From assembly GCA_023416965.1 (NCBI GenBank), contig JAEZGJ010000058.1, positions 1 through 28,250 on the forward strand: a stretch of DNA of 28,250 nt, read 5' to 3'. A model generated the notes under the pieces. It was given only the letters and a program-made list of their open reading frames with translations. It did not search any database and had not been told where the DNA came from. Of the stretch, positions 7,552 through 13,759 are shown one piece after another (position 1 is the first letter of the stretch; every line of letters begins with the position of its first letter). This DNA comes from Pseudomonadota bacterium (GTDB taxonomy: Bacteria > Pseudomonadota > Alphaproteobacteria > Rhizobiales > Phreatobacteraceae). A program made the position numbers and the translations under genes.

Positions 7552-8370
7552 ATGGCAGGGTCGAAAGTCGTTCTGGTCACCGGAGCCTCCTCCGGCATCG
7601 GCCGCGCCACGGCGGAGCGGCTCGCCGCCCGCGGCCACCGCGTCGTCGGCACCAGCCGCCGCGACAGCCCCGGCGAGGCGCCCTGGTCCTGGGCGGTGCT
7701 CGACGTCACCGACGAGACTTCCGTCGCCGCCTGCGTCGCCGGCGTGCTCGCCTTCCATGGCCGCATCGACGCCGTGGTCAACAATGCCGGCCTGGTCATG
7801 GCGGGGGCCGTCGAGGACACCACGATGGACGAGGCGCGGCTCAGCTTCGAGACCAACGTCTTCGGCGCCATGCGCCTCGCCCGCGCCGTCCTGCCGGGCA
7901 TGCGCGCCCGGGGGTCGGGCACCATCGTCAATATGGGATCGCTCGCGGGCCGTGTCGGCATGCCGTTCCAGGGGATCTATTCGGCCAGCAAGTTCGCGCT
8001 TGAAGGCCTGACCGAGGCGCTCGCCCAGGAGGTCGCCGCCTTCGGTATCACTGTGGCGCTGGTCGCCCCCGGCGACACGGCGACCCCCGTCGTCGACAAC
8101 CGCGTCCGGAGCGCCGGCTCGCGCGATCCCGCATCGCCCTATGCCGCGGCCTGCGCCCGTGTCGTCGCCATGTACGAGAGGGACGAGCGCGCCGGCGCCC
8201 CCGCCGACCGCGTCGCCGCCCTCGTCACCGCCATCGTCGACGGCCAGAGGCGCGGGCCGCGCCACGTCGTCGGTCCCTTCGCCCAGCGTGTCATGGTGGC
8301 GTCACGCGGTGTCGTTCCCGGCGGCATTTTCCAGTGGGGCATGGCGCGATATTTCGGTCTCGGCAGATGA
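7552..8370 (+). CDS. Short-chain dehydrogenase/reductase, classical SDR
   Basis: 272 residues with a textbook SDR layout: VVLVTGASSGIG (cofactor loop 11-17), a TSRR segment at 34-37 whose arginines favour NADP(H), NNAG (77-80), S130, and YSASK with Y143/K147. The longer C-terminal part (residues 175-272, LVAPGDTATPVVDNR) resembles the broad group that includes ketosteroid, retinol and 3-ketosphinganine reductases. It lies 78 bases after the previous SDR, so it may be the last gene of the TRAP operon. It is also the gene just before serine palmitoyltransferase; a role in reducing the 3-keto group of the sphingoid base is possible but unsupported beyond position. Confidence 0.9.
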   Translation: MAGSKVVLVTGASSGIGRATAERLAARGHRVVGTSRRDSPGEAPWSWAVLDVTDETSVAACVAGVLAFHGRIDAVVNNAGLVMAGAVEDTTMDEARLSFETNVFGAMRLARAVLPGMRARGSGTIVNMGSLAGRVGMPFQGIYSASKFALEGLTEALAQEVAAFGITVALVAPGDTATPVVDNRVRSAGSRDPASPYAAACARVVAMYERDERAGAPADRVAALVTAIVDGQRRGPRHVVGPFAQRVMVASRGVVPGGIFQWGMARYFGLGR

Positions 8371-8479
8371 TCTGTCGGAATGCGTAACAGCCGGTATCGC
8401 GTCCTGGCCGCGCCTGGCGACCTATCCGCCTGACGTTGCACGGAAATCGCCGTTGTGCGAGCATCCCGGACGTGGCACG

Positions 8480-8496
8480 GACGGGGTCTCCCCGTC
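8480..8496 (+). terminator. Hairpin ending the SDR/TRAP transcription unit
   Basis: A perfect 7-bp stem GACGGGG / CCCCGTC with a TCT loop, followed by TTGG. It is placed 110 bases after the SDR stop and before the putative spt promoter, as expected for a terminator separating two units. The T tract is short, so it may be inefficient. A wider 8-bp inverted repeat (TGCGAGCA 8456-8463 / TGCTCGCA 8510-8517) encloses it. Confidence 0.5.
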
Positions 8497-8508
8497 TTGG
8501 CCCGAGGC

Positions 8509-8537
8509 TTGCTCGCAATCGCCAAGCCAACTATAGC
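8509..8537 (+). promoter_or_regulatory. Candidate sigma-70-type promoter for spt
   Basis: TTGCTC (8509-8514) and TATAGC (8532-8537) are separated by exactly 17 bases, placing a start of transcription near 8544 and a leader of about 45 bases before the spt ATG. The -35 box overlaps the right arm (8510-8517) of an 8-bp inverted repeat, which could be an operator. The rest of the 8371-8589 gap holds the hairpin at 8480 and no gene. Confidence 0.4.
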
Positions 8538-8589
8538 GACTGGACCGCCTCCTTGACGGTTCGGTGACCCTCGAAAGCAAAGCTGTTCC

Positions 8590-9843
8590 ATGTCCGATAG
8601 TACGGTGCATCCCGAAGGCGGATCGCAAACGGTCGCCGCGACCGCCCAACTCACCGGGATCCTGCGCCGCGTCGCATCGCTCGGCGACATCCTCGAACGG
8701 TCGGTCGGCGATGCCACCCACCCGCTGAAGATTCAGCTTGAGCGTTTCGACAGCCCGGTCCATGCGGTCATCGACGGCAGGCCCACCACGCTGTTCGGCA
8801 CCAACAGCTATCTCGGCCTCAATTTCGATCCGCGCTGCATCGCCGCCGCCGAGACAGCACTGAAGACCTGGGGCACAGGCTCAACCGCCTCGCGCGTCGC
8901 CAGCGGCAACCAGGCCGGCCATGCCGAGCTGGAGCGCACCATCGCCGCCTATTACGGCCGCCCGGACGCCATCGTCTTCTCGACCGGCTTCATGGCCAAT
9001 CTCGGTTCGATCGGCGGTCTCGCCGCCGAGGGCGACCTCATCCTCTACGATGCCTTCTGCCACGCCAGCATCATCGATGCCTGCCGGGCGAGCGGCGCCA
9101 CCTTCAAGTCCTTCCGCCACAACGACCCCGCCGATCTCGACCGGATGCTGTCGGAGGCGACGGTTCCGCCCTCGCGCACGCTCGTGGTGCTCGAGGGCCT
9201 CTATTCCGTCTGGGGCGACCTCGGCGCGGTCAAGGACCTCGCCACCGTCGCCAAGAAGCACGGCGCGCTGGTCCTGGTCGACGAAGCCCACGGCCTTGGT
9301 CTCTACGGCCCCACCGGCCGCGGCGTCACCGAGGCCCAGGGCGCCGAGCACCTGGTCGATGCCGTGGTCGGCACCTTCTCCAAGTCGGTCGGCGTCATCG
9401 GCGGCTATTGCGTCACCAGCCATCCGGCCCTGAAGGCGCTGCGCTTCCTCGCCCGCTCCTATCTCTATACCGCCTCGCTGCCGCCGGCCGTCGTCGCCTC
9501 GGCGCGCACCGCCATCGGCATCATCGCCGGCGAGCCCGAGCGGCGCGCCGACCTCTGGCGCAAGGCCGAGCGCTTCTGCGCCGGCGTGGAGGCCCTCGGC
9601 TATTCCATGTGTGCGGCGCCCGGTCCCGTCGGCGCCATCAAGATGCGCGGCCTCGTCCAGGGCCTCGGCTTCTGGCGCGAGCTGCTGGAGCGCGGCATCT
9701 ACGTGAACATCCTCGTGCCGCCCGCCACTCCGAGCGGCGAGGTGCTCCTGCGCTATTCGGTCTCCGCCGCCCACACGGATGCCGACATCGACCTGTTTCT
9801 CGGCGTGCTGAGCGACCTCTCGCAGATGTCGCAGACAGCCTGA
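8590..9843 (+). CDS. spt: Serine palmitoyltransferase (alpha-oxoamine synthase)
   Basis: 417 residues. It is a PLP-dependent alpha-oxoamine synthase that condenses L-serine with a fatty acyl thioester to 3-ketosphinganine, the first step of sphingolipid synthesis, in the cytoplasm. Visible marks: TNSYLGL (71-77), H158 in DAFCHAS (stacks on PLP), VDEAHGLGLYG with D231 and H234, and K265 in GTFSK (Schiff base). Length and numbering almost coincide with the Sphingomonas enzyme (H159, D231, H234, K265 from memory). PPATP (377-381 region) and LLRYS (R388) end the active site; Val precedes PPATP where I recall Arg378 in Sphingomonas. KBL and BioF are relatives, but the ACP, ceramide synthase and ceramide reductase nearby favour Spt. 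It is convergent with the hot-dog gene and carries its own promoter region. Confidence 0.88.
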   Translation: MSDSTVHPEGGSQTVAATAQLTGILRRVASLGDILERSVGDATHPLKIQLERFDSPVHAVIDGRPTTLFGTNSYLGLNFDPRCIAAAETALKTWGTGSTASRVASGNQAGHAELERTIAAYYGRPDAIVFSTGFMANLGSIGGLAAEGDLILYDAFCHASIIDACRASGATFKSFRHNDPADLDRMLSEATVPPSRTLVVLEGLYSVWGDLGAVKDLATVAKKHGALVLVDEAHGLGLYGPTGRGVTEAQGAEHLVDAVVGTFSKSVGVIGGYCVTSHPALKALRFLARSYLYTASLPPAVVASARTAIGIIAGEPERRADLWRKAERFCAGVEALGYSMCAAPGPVGAIKMRGLVQGLGFWRELLERGIYVNILVPPATPSGEVLLRYSVSAAHTDADIDLFLGVLSDLSQMSQTA

Positions 9844-9850
9844 GGCGGCC

Positions 9851-10264
9851 TCACAGCAGGACGATGGCCTCCGCGAGCGCCGCCGCCTTGCCGTCCGCTC
9901 CCTTGACGAAGATGCGCAGGGTCGCCCGCGGGCGGCCCTCCGCCTCGTCGGCCCGCACCACGCGCGCCGACACCGTCACCGCCGTGCCGACCGGCACCGG
10001 CAGCGCGAAGCGGCTCGACAGCTTGGCGCAGGTGCCCCGCGGCAGCCATTCGGCCAGCGCCGTGTCGGCGAGGCCCATCAGCAGCATGCCCTGGACGATC
10101 GCGCCGGGCAGACCCACGGTGCGCGCCGCCTCCTCGTCCACGTGGATCGGATTGTCGTCGCCGGAGGCCGCCGCATAGGCCCGCACCATGGCCATGTCGA
10201 CGGCGGCGAAATGCCGGTCCGGCAGGGCCGTTCCGAAGGGCAGGGGATGGGCGGCGGCGGTCAT
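9851..10264 (-). CDS. MaoC-like (R)-hydratase/dehydratase, hot-dog fold
   Basis: 137 residues with the R-hydratase signature YAAASGDDNPIHVD (residues 30-43). By analogy with PhaJ, D36 and H41 are the catalytic pair. GAIVQGMLLMGL follows as the central hot-dog helix. It probably dehydrates (R)-3-hydroxyacyl-ACP, the third step of an elongation cycle. Its ATG overlaps the stop of the upstream hot-dog gene as ATGA (10261-10264), suggesting coupled translation and a heterodimer similar to HadAB/HadBC of mycobacteria, in which one half carries the catalytic residues. It is the last gene of an ACP, ketosynthase, hot-dog, MaoC operon on the minus strand. The stop is 7 bases from the convergent spt stop. 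Confidence 0.85.
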   Translation of the reverse strand: MTAAAHPLPFGTALPDRHFAAVDMAMVRAYAAASGDDNPIHVDEEAARTVGLPGAIVQGMLLMGLADTALAEWLPRGTCAKLSSRFALPVPVGTAVTVSARVVRADEAEGRPRATLRIFVKGADGKAAALAEAIVLL

Positions 10265-10632
10265 GGCACCAGCCTGAGGACGGCGTGGAGCCGCGCCACG
10301 GGCGTCGCGCCCTCGGAGATCGTTACGTCGAGGGCGAGATGGATCTCGTCCGTCCGCCGCACCTCGGCGGCGAGCGACAGCTCTCTGTCGACGGGAAGCG
10401 GCGACAGCATCTCGACCGTCTGCAGTTCGTGCACCGGGAGCGAGCCCGGCCGGTCGGCGGCGAGCTCGCGCACGAGGCCGACCAGTTCGGGCCGGGTCAG
10501 CCAGCGGATCGGATAGGTGGTGGGCGGGCGATCGCCGGCCCGTAGCCCGAGACTTGCGGCGAAGGCTGCGATGTCGGCGGCCGTGGCGACCACCGCGAAC
10601 CCGGTCGTTCGCGTTCCGCCGACGAGGCTCAC
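10261..10632 (-). CDS. Hot-dog protein, MaoC/FAS1-dehydratase N-half-like partner
   Basis: 123 residues, starting at a GTG (10632) that overlaps the ketosynthase TGA as GTGA. No ATG is available, and the same frame upstream only reads through the ketosynthase gene. The sequence has the layout of the non-catalytic half of two-domain dehydratases: a start strand (GFAVVATAADIAAFAASLGL), a PPTTYPIRWLTRPEL loop, HELQTVEMLSPLPVDRELSLAAEV (read in parts) and a beta-rich end DVTISEGATPVARLHAVLRL. The D-x4-H catalytic motif is absent, which fits a structural or substrate-binding subunit for the MaoC protein encoded next. Inferred role: chain dehydratase of a dedicated acyl-ACP module. Assignment to a precise family is uncertain. 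Confidence 0.75.
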   Translation of the reverse strand: MSLVGGTRTTGFAVVATAADIAAFAASLGLRAGDRPPTTYPIRWLTRPELVGLVRELAADRPGSLPVHELQTVEMLSPLPVDRELSLAAEVRRTDEIHLALDVTISEGATPVARLHAVLRLVP

Positions 10633-11843
10633 GCCGCCCGGCCGATGGCGAGCGAGGCGTTGATGCCGCCGAAGGCGAAGGAATTGGTCAGGGCAACGTC
10701 GAAGGCATGGTTGCGCCCGACATTGGCGACGCAGTCGATGGGGCAGGCCGGGTCCGCCTCCAGGAAGTTGATCGTCGGCGGCACGAAGCCCTCTTCCAGC
10801 GCCCGGATGGTGACGACCGCCTCGATGGCGCCGGCGGCCCCCAGCGTGTGGCCGTGGATGGGCTTGGTGGAACTGACGGGCAGGGCGCCCAGCCCTTGGC
10901 CGAAGACGCGGCCGAGCGCCTCGCTCTCCGTGGAATCGTTGAGGATGGTCGCGGTGCCGTGGGCGTTCACATAGCCGACAGCCTCCGCGCTGATGCCCGC
11001 ATCGGCCAGCGCCAGCGTCATCGCTTCCGCTGCCCCGCTGACGTCCGGCTTCAGCATGTCCTTGGCGTCGCTGGTGGTGCCGTAGCCGAGGATGCGGCCG
11101 CGGATGCGGGCGCCGCGGGCTGCCGCAACCTCCTCGGCCTCGATGACCAGCGCCGCCGAGCCCTCGCCCAGCAGGAGGCCGTTGCGCCCGCGCGAGAAGG
11201 GACGGCAGAGCTGCGGCGACAGCACGCGCAGCATCTCCCAGGCCTTCATGCCGCCGGGGGTGACGATCGCCTCGGCGCCGACGACGATGGCCCGGTCCGT
11301 CAGCCCGGCGCGCACCATGTGGAAGGCGATGCCGAGCGCCTGGGCGGAGGAGGCGCAGGCGCTCGACACGACGAAGGTCGTGCCGGTGCAGCCATAGACC
11401 AGACCGACATTGGAGGCCGAGGCACTGATCATCGCCCGTGGCACGGTGAGAGGGTCGGGGCGCTTCTGGGTCAGCGCCATGTTGCGCGAAGATTCCTCGA
11501 TCGTGCCGAGGCTGGCGATGCCGGTTCCCACGATCACCGAGGTGCGCGGGCCGAGCGGCACGTCCCCGGCGAGGCCGGCATCCTTCACCGCCTCGTCCGC
11601 GGCGATCAGGGCCATCAGCGTCACCCGGTCGAAGAACGAGGTCTTCAGATGCGGGAAGAAGCGCTCCAGGTCGAAGTCCTGCACCTGGGCGGCGATGCGG
11701 AGGTTGTTGCCGAACTCGTAGTCCAGCACGATCTGCTTGACGCCGGACACGCCCGTGGCCGCGGCTGTCCACAGGGCCTCGACCCCCTGGCCGGCCGTGG
11801 TGAGCGCACCGAGACCGGTGACGACGACGGAGCGGGACGTCAC
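10629..11843 (-). CDS. Beta-ketoacyl-ACP synthase, FabF/KAS-II-like
   Basis: 404 residues. The thiolase-fold condensing enzyme has the complete Cys-His-His set: C163 in SSACASSAQALG, H295 in NAHGTATILND, and H332 in KPIHGHTLGAAGAIE; the C-terminal NSFAFGGINASLAIG motif is also present. It elongates an acyl chain on ACP with malonyl-ACP. The start is GTG 11843, two bases after the ACP stop. It is co-transcribed with a dedicated ACP upstream and two hot-dog proteins downstream, so it is probably a specialised, not a housekeeping, synthase. In this neighbourhood it likely builds the fatty acyl chain used for the sphingoid base or the N-acyl group. No ketoreductase or enoyl reductase is in the operon; those steps could come from the general pathway. 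Confidence 0.92.
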   Translation of the reverse strand: MTSRSVVVTGLGALTTAGQGVEALWTAAATGVSGVKQIVLDYEFGNNLRIAAQVQDFDLERFFPHLKTSFFDRVTLMALIAADEAVKDAGLAGDVPLGPRTSVIVGTGIASLGTIEESSRNMALTQKRPDPLTVPRAMISASASNVGLVYGCTGTTFVVSSACASSAQALGIAFHMVRAGLTDRAIVVGAEAIVTPGGMKAWEMLRVLSPQLCRPFSRGRNGLLLGEGSAALVIEAEEVAAARGARIRGRILGYGTTSDAKDMLKPDVSGAAEAMTLALADAGISAEAVGYVNAHGTATILNDSTESEALGRVFGQGLGALPVSSTKPIHGHTLGAAGAIEAVVTIRALEEGFVPPTINFLEADPACPIDCVANVGRNHAFDVALTNSFAFGGINASLAIGRAA

Positions 11844-11845
11844 GG

Positions 11846-12124
11846 TCAGGCCTGCTGCGCTTTCTGGATATGCTCCTTGAGGACAGCGATGAGGCCGCCG
11901 ACGTCCTTCACCTGCGCCAGGCTCTCATCCATCGGCACATAGACCTGGAACTTCTCCTCGATGGCGGCGAGGATCATCATGTAGTCGACGCTGGCGATGT
12001 TCAGCGATTCGAGCGTCGTGTCCGGCCCAACGCCGTTCAGATCGACCATGCCTTCCTTCGCGATCACCTCGACGAGGTCGCGCGTCAGCTGGTCGTCCCC
12101 GAAAGCGGATGCGGTATCGGTCAT
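11846..12124 (-). CDS. Acyl carrier protein (dedicated)
   Basis: 92 residues, acidic, four-helix ACP layout. The phosphopantetheine site is LNIASVDYMMILAAIEEKF, with S45 aligned to the Ser of the canonical DSL motif. The preceding Asp is replaced by Ala (ASVD instead of DSLD), while D47 and the following helix are kept. It carries the growing or finished acyl chain for the ketosynthase and possibly for Spt or the ceramide synthase, comparable to AcpR in the Caulobacter ceramide cluster. ATG 12124 opens the minus-strand operon, with a 2-base gap to the ketosynthase. The divergent 230-base gap to the DUF4833 gene would hold its promoter. Confidence 0.88.
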   Translation of the reverse strand: MTDTASAFGDDQLTRDLVEVIAKEGMVDLNGVGPDTTLESLNIASVDYMMILAAIEEKFQVYVPMDESLAQVKDVGGLIAVLKEHIQKAQQA

Positions 12125-12354
12125 TCCGTGGCCTTCTTGTTTCTTCTCGACGTCGTTCCGGTCCTGACATCGTCACGCTAGGCGCTGGGCGCGCGCAAGC
12201 CAAGCTCTGGCCGCCCACGACGATCGCCCGCGTCCCGTGCGACGCTCAGTGCCTTCCTAACCTCTTATTTCCGTCCTATCTAGCACCCAGTTGCACCGGT
12301 GTCGGCCCGCAGGTCCGTCCGGCCACCATACGACGCGTTCACGAGGGTTCCCCC
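12125..12354. promoter_or_regulatory. Divergent intergenic region between ACP and DUF4833 genes
   Basis: A 230-base gap between divergent starts. It includes an AT-richer patch at about 12255-12295, with TATCTA at 12277-12282 as a possible -10 for the plus-strand gene, but no convincing -35. No gene or repeat is seen. It should contain promoters in both directions. Confidence 0.35.
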
Positions 12355-12963
12355 ATGACCATTTCCCGAAGAGGTCTGATCGCCGCGGCCGGCCTCCTCG
12401 TGCCGGCGAGCCCCGCCCTCGCTCAGGACCGGCTGCCGCCGGTGAGCATCCGCCGGTCCGAACTGACCGTTTCGCGCTCCCTGGCCGTCGCCCGTCCCGA
12501 CCTTCCGGTCCCCTCCGACCGCGGCATGCTCTTCTATGTCCAGCATGCCATCAACAAGAATGTTCTGGTCTATGCCGCGCGACAGCGGCCGGACGGCGGC
12601 CTCGATCCCCAGGCGCCGGTGGAGGTCTTCTGGCGCCGCTACGACGACGACAACGGCAATCGCCGTGAACTCTCCTTCTTCGAGCGGGTCTTCGCCTTCG
12701 GCGTCAGTGCCCAGTCCATCGCCCCCTCGCGCTATTCGGCGCGCATCGCCGGCTACCGCGAGCGTGACGCGGTGATCGAGGTGGGCTCCGACGGCAAGCC
12801 GCGCGCGCTGATGACCGCCGGCCAGCGCACCTTCCGCGTCGTCTATGCCTATGCCCAGGCCGAGGATCGCCGCTTCATCCCCAAGATCCACTACATCGAC
12901 ATCCACGGGATCGACATCGCCAGCGGCGAGGCGGTGCGCGAGCGCGTCCGCCTCGACATGTGA
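12355..12963 (+). CDS. Exported DUF4833-like protein
   Basis: 202 residues. The N-terminus TISRRGLIAAAG (RR at 5-6), a hydrophobic core and ALAQ give a Sec or Tat signal with cleavage near residue 23, so the mature protein is periplasmic. The body matches the DUF4833 pattern as I remember it: MLFYVQHAINKNVLVYAA (strand pair), LDPQAPVEVFWRRYDDD, LSFFERVFAFGV, a basic RYSARIAGY, a GKPRALMTAG turn and a final IHYIDIHGIDIASG. Function is unknown; the fold looks beta-rich and might bind a lipid or head group. ATG 12355 is preceded by GAGGG. It sits between the ACP operon and the lptFG-GT32 operon, so a periplasmic role in the sphingolipid system is a reasonable guess. It ends 3 bases before the convergent GT32 gene. 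Confidence 0.7.
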   Translation: MTISRRGLIAAAGLLVPASPALAQDRLPPVSIRRSELTVSRSLAVARPDLPVPSDRGMLFYVQHAINKNVLVYAARQRPDGGLDPQAPVEVFWRRYDDDNGNRRELSFFERVFAFGVSAQSIAPSRYSARIAGYRERDAVIEVGSDGKPRALMTAGQRTFRVVYAYAQAEDRRFIPKIHYIDIHGIDIASGEAVRERVRLDM

Positions 12964-12966
12964 GCC

Positions 12967-13734
12967 TCAGCGCCCGCCGGCGCCCCAGCCGAAATCGTGC
13001 CACAGCCCGCGCGGAAAGGGATTCGGCAGGCGGTTGCGCTCGATGATCCGGCGGGAGAGCGTCTGTCGCTCCGCCGATTTCCAGCTGCCGAGGAAATGGT
13101 GACGGCAGAGGATGCGCCGGCCGAACAGCGGCAGGTCGGCATAGAGGTCCGGCGGCACCCACGCGATCTGGTGCAACACGTCCACGTCTTCGGGGCGGTT
13201 GGCGTAGAAGAACCGCGTCAGCGCCTTCGGCCCCGTCGCGTCTTCGATGTCGCGGCGCTCGGTCACCGGCCGCTCCGACAGGCGGCGGCCCATTTCGGCG
13301 GCGAAGGCGGCGAGGAAGGGATGTCCCGCCGGCGCGGCGAAGATGCAATTGGCGATCTGGAAGGGCTGGTCATAGCCGAGCTCGCGCTGGCGTATCCCGG
13401 TCACCTGCGCCTCGATGCCGAAGACGGCCCGATCGCGCGCCAGCACCGGGGCGAGCGGCGCCAGGCATTCCATGTCCATGTCGGCATAGATTCCGCCCTC
13501 GGCGAGCACCACCAGCACGCGGAACAGGTCGGCCTTCTGCACCGGGAAGCGGATGGCGTCGTAGACCGCGGCGAGGTCAGGGAACCGTTCCACGACGAAC
13601 CGGTCCATGGCCGCATCGTCATAGAAGCGCAGGACAATCCCCGGGTTGTGCCGCACGAAGCTCTGCCGGAAGGCGGCGAGATCGGCGGGCAGGTCGGCCG
13701 ACTTCCAGGTCTGGTGCAGGACGAGGGGAATCAC
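12967..13734 (-). CDS. GT32-type glycosyltransferase (Och1/Sur1-like, DXD)
   Basis: 255 residues. It opens with IPLVLHQTWK, the hallmark of DXD-sugar-binding glycosyltransferases of family 32, followed by KADLFRVLVVLAEGGIYADMD with the metal/nucleotide-sugar DXD at D85-M-D87. A C-terminal HHFLGSW segment is also usual. Family 32 includes yeast Och1 and the mannosyl inositol phosphorylceramide synthases Sur1/Csh1, as well as bacterial capsule and LPS enzymes. Start is GTG 13734 with CGGAG upstream. It is the third gene of an lptF-lptG-GT32 minus-strand unit (25 bases after lptG). In a cluster making inositol phosphorylceramide, adding a sugar (perhaps mannose) to the inositol is the most economical role; donor and acceptor are inferred. 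Confidence 0.83.
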   Translation of the reverse strand: MIPLVLHQTWKSADLPADLAAFRQSFVRHNPGIVLRFYDDAAMDRFVVERFPDLAAVYDAIRFPVQKADLFRVLVVLAEGGIYADMDMECLAPLAPVLARDRAVFGIEAQVTGIRQRELGYDQPFQIANCIFAAPAGHPFLAAFAAEMGRRLSERPVTERRDIEDATGPKALTRFFYANRPEDVDVLHQIAWVPPDLYADLPLFGRRILCRHHFLGSWKSAERQTLSRRIIERNRLPNPFPRGLWHDFGWGAGGR

Positions 13735-13759
13735 GGAGGCTCCGGACGGTTCGCGCGGG

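Noticed and set aside
7552..8370. SDR as 3-ketosphinganine reductase
   Set aside because: Possible by fold and position, but a hairpin and a new promoter separate it from spt, and reduction after N-acylation by a CerR-like protein is the known bacterial route. Not claimed.
8590..9843. Spt gene as 2-amino-3-ketobutyrate CoA ligase or BioF
   Set aside because: Same superfamily and similar motifs, but residue numbering parallels Sphingomonas Spt, and no threonine-dehydrogenase or biotin genes are near while ceramide genes are.
10261..11772. A 503-codon frame suggesting a ketosynthase-hot-dog fusion
   Set aside because: The part upstream of 10632 is the wrong frame of the ketosynthase; the hot-dog protein starts at GTG 10632.
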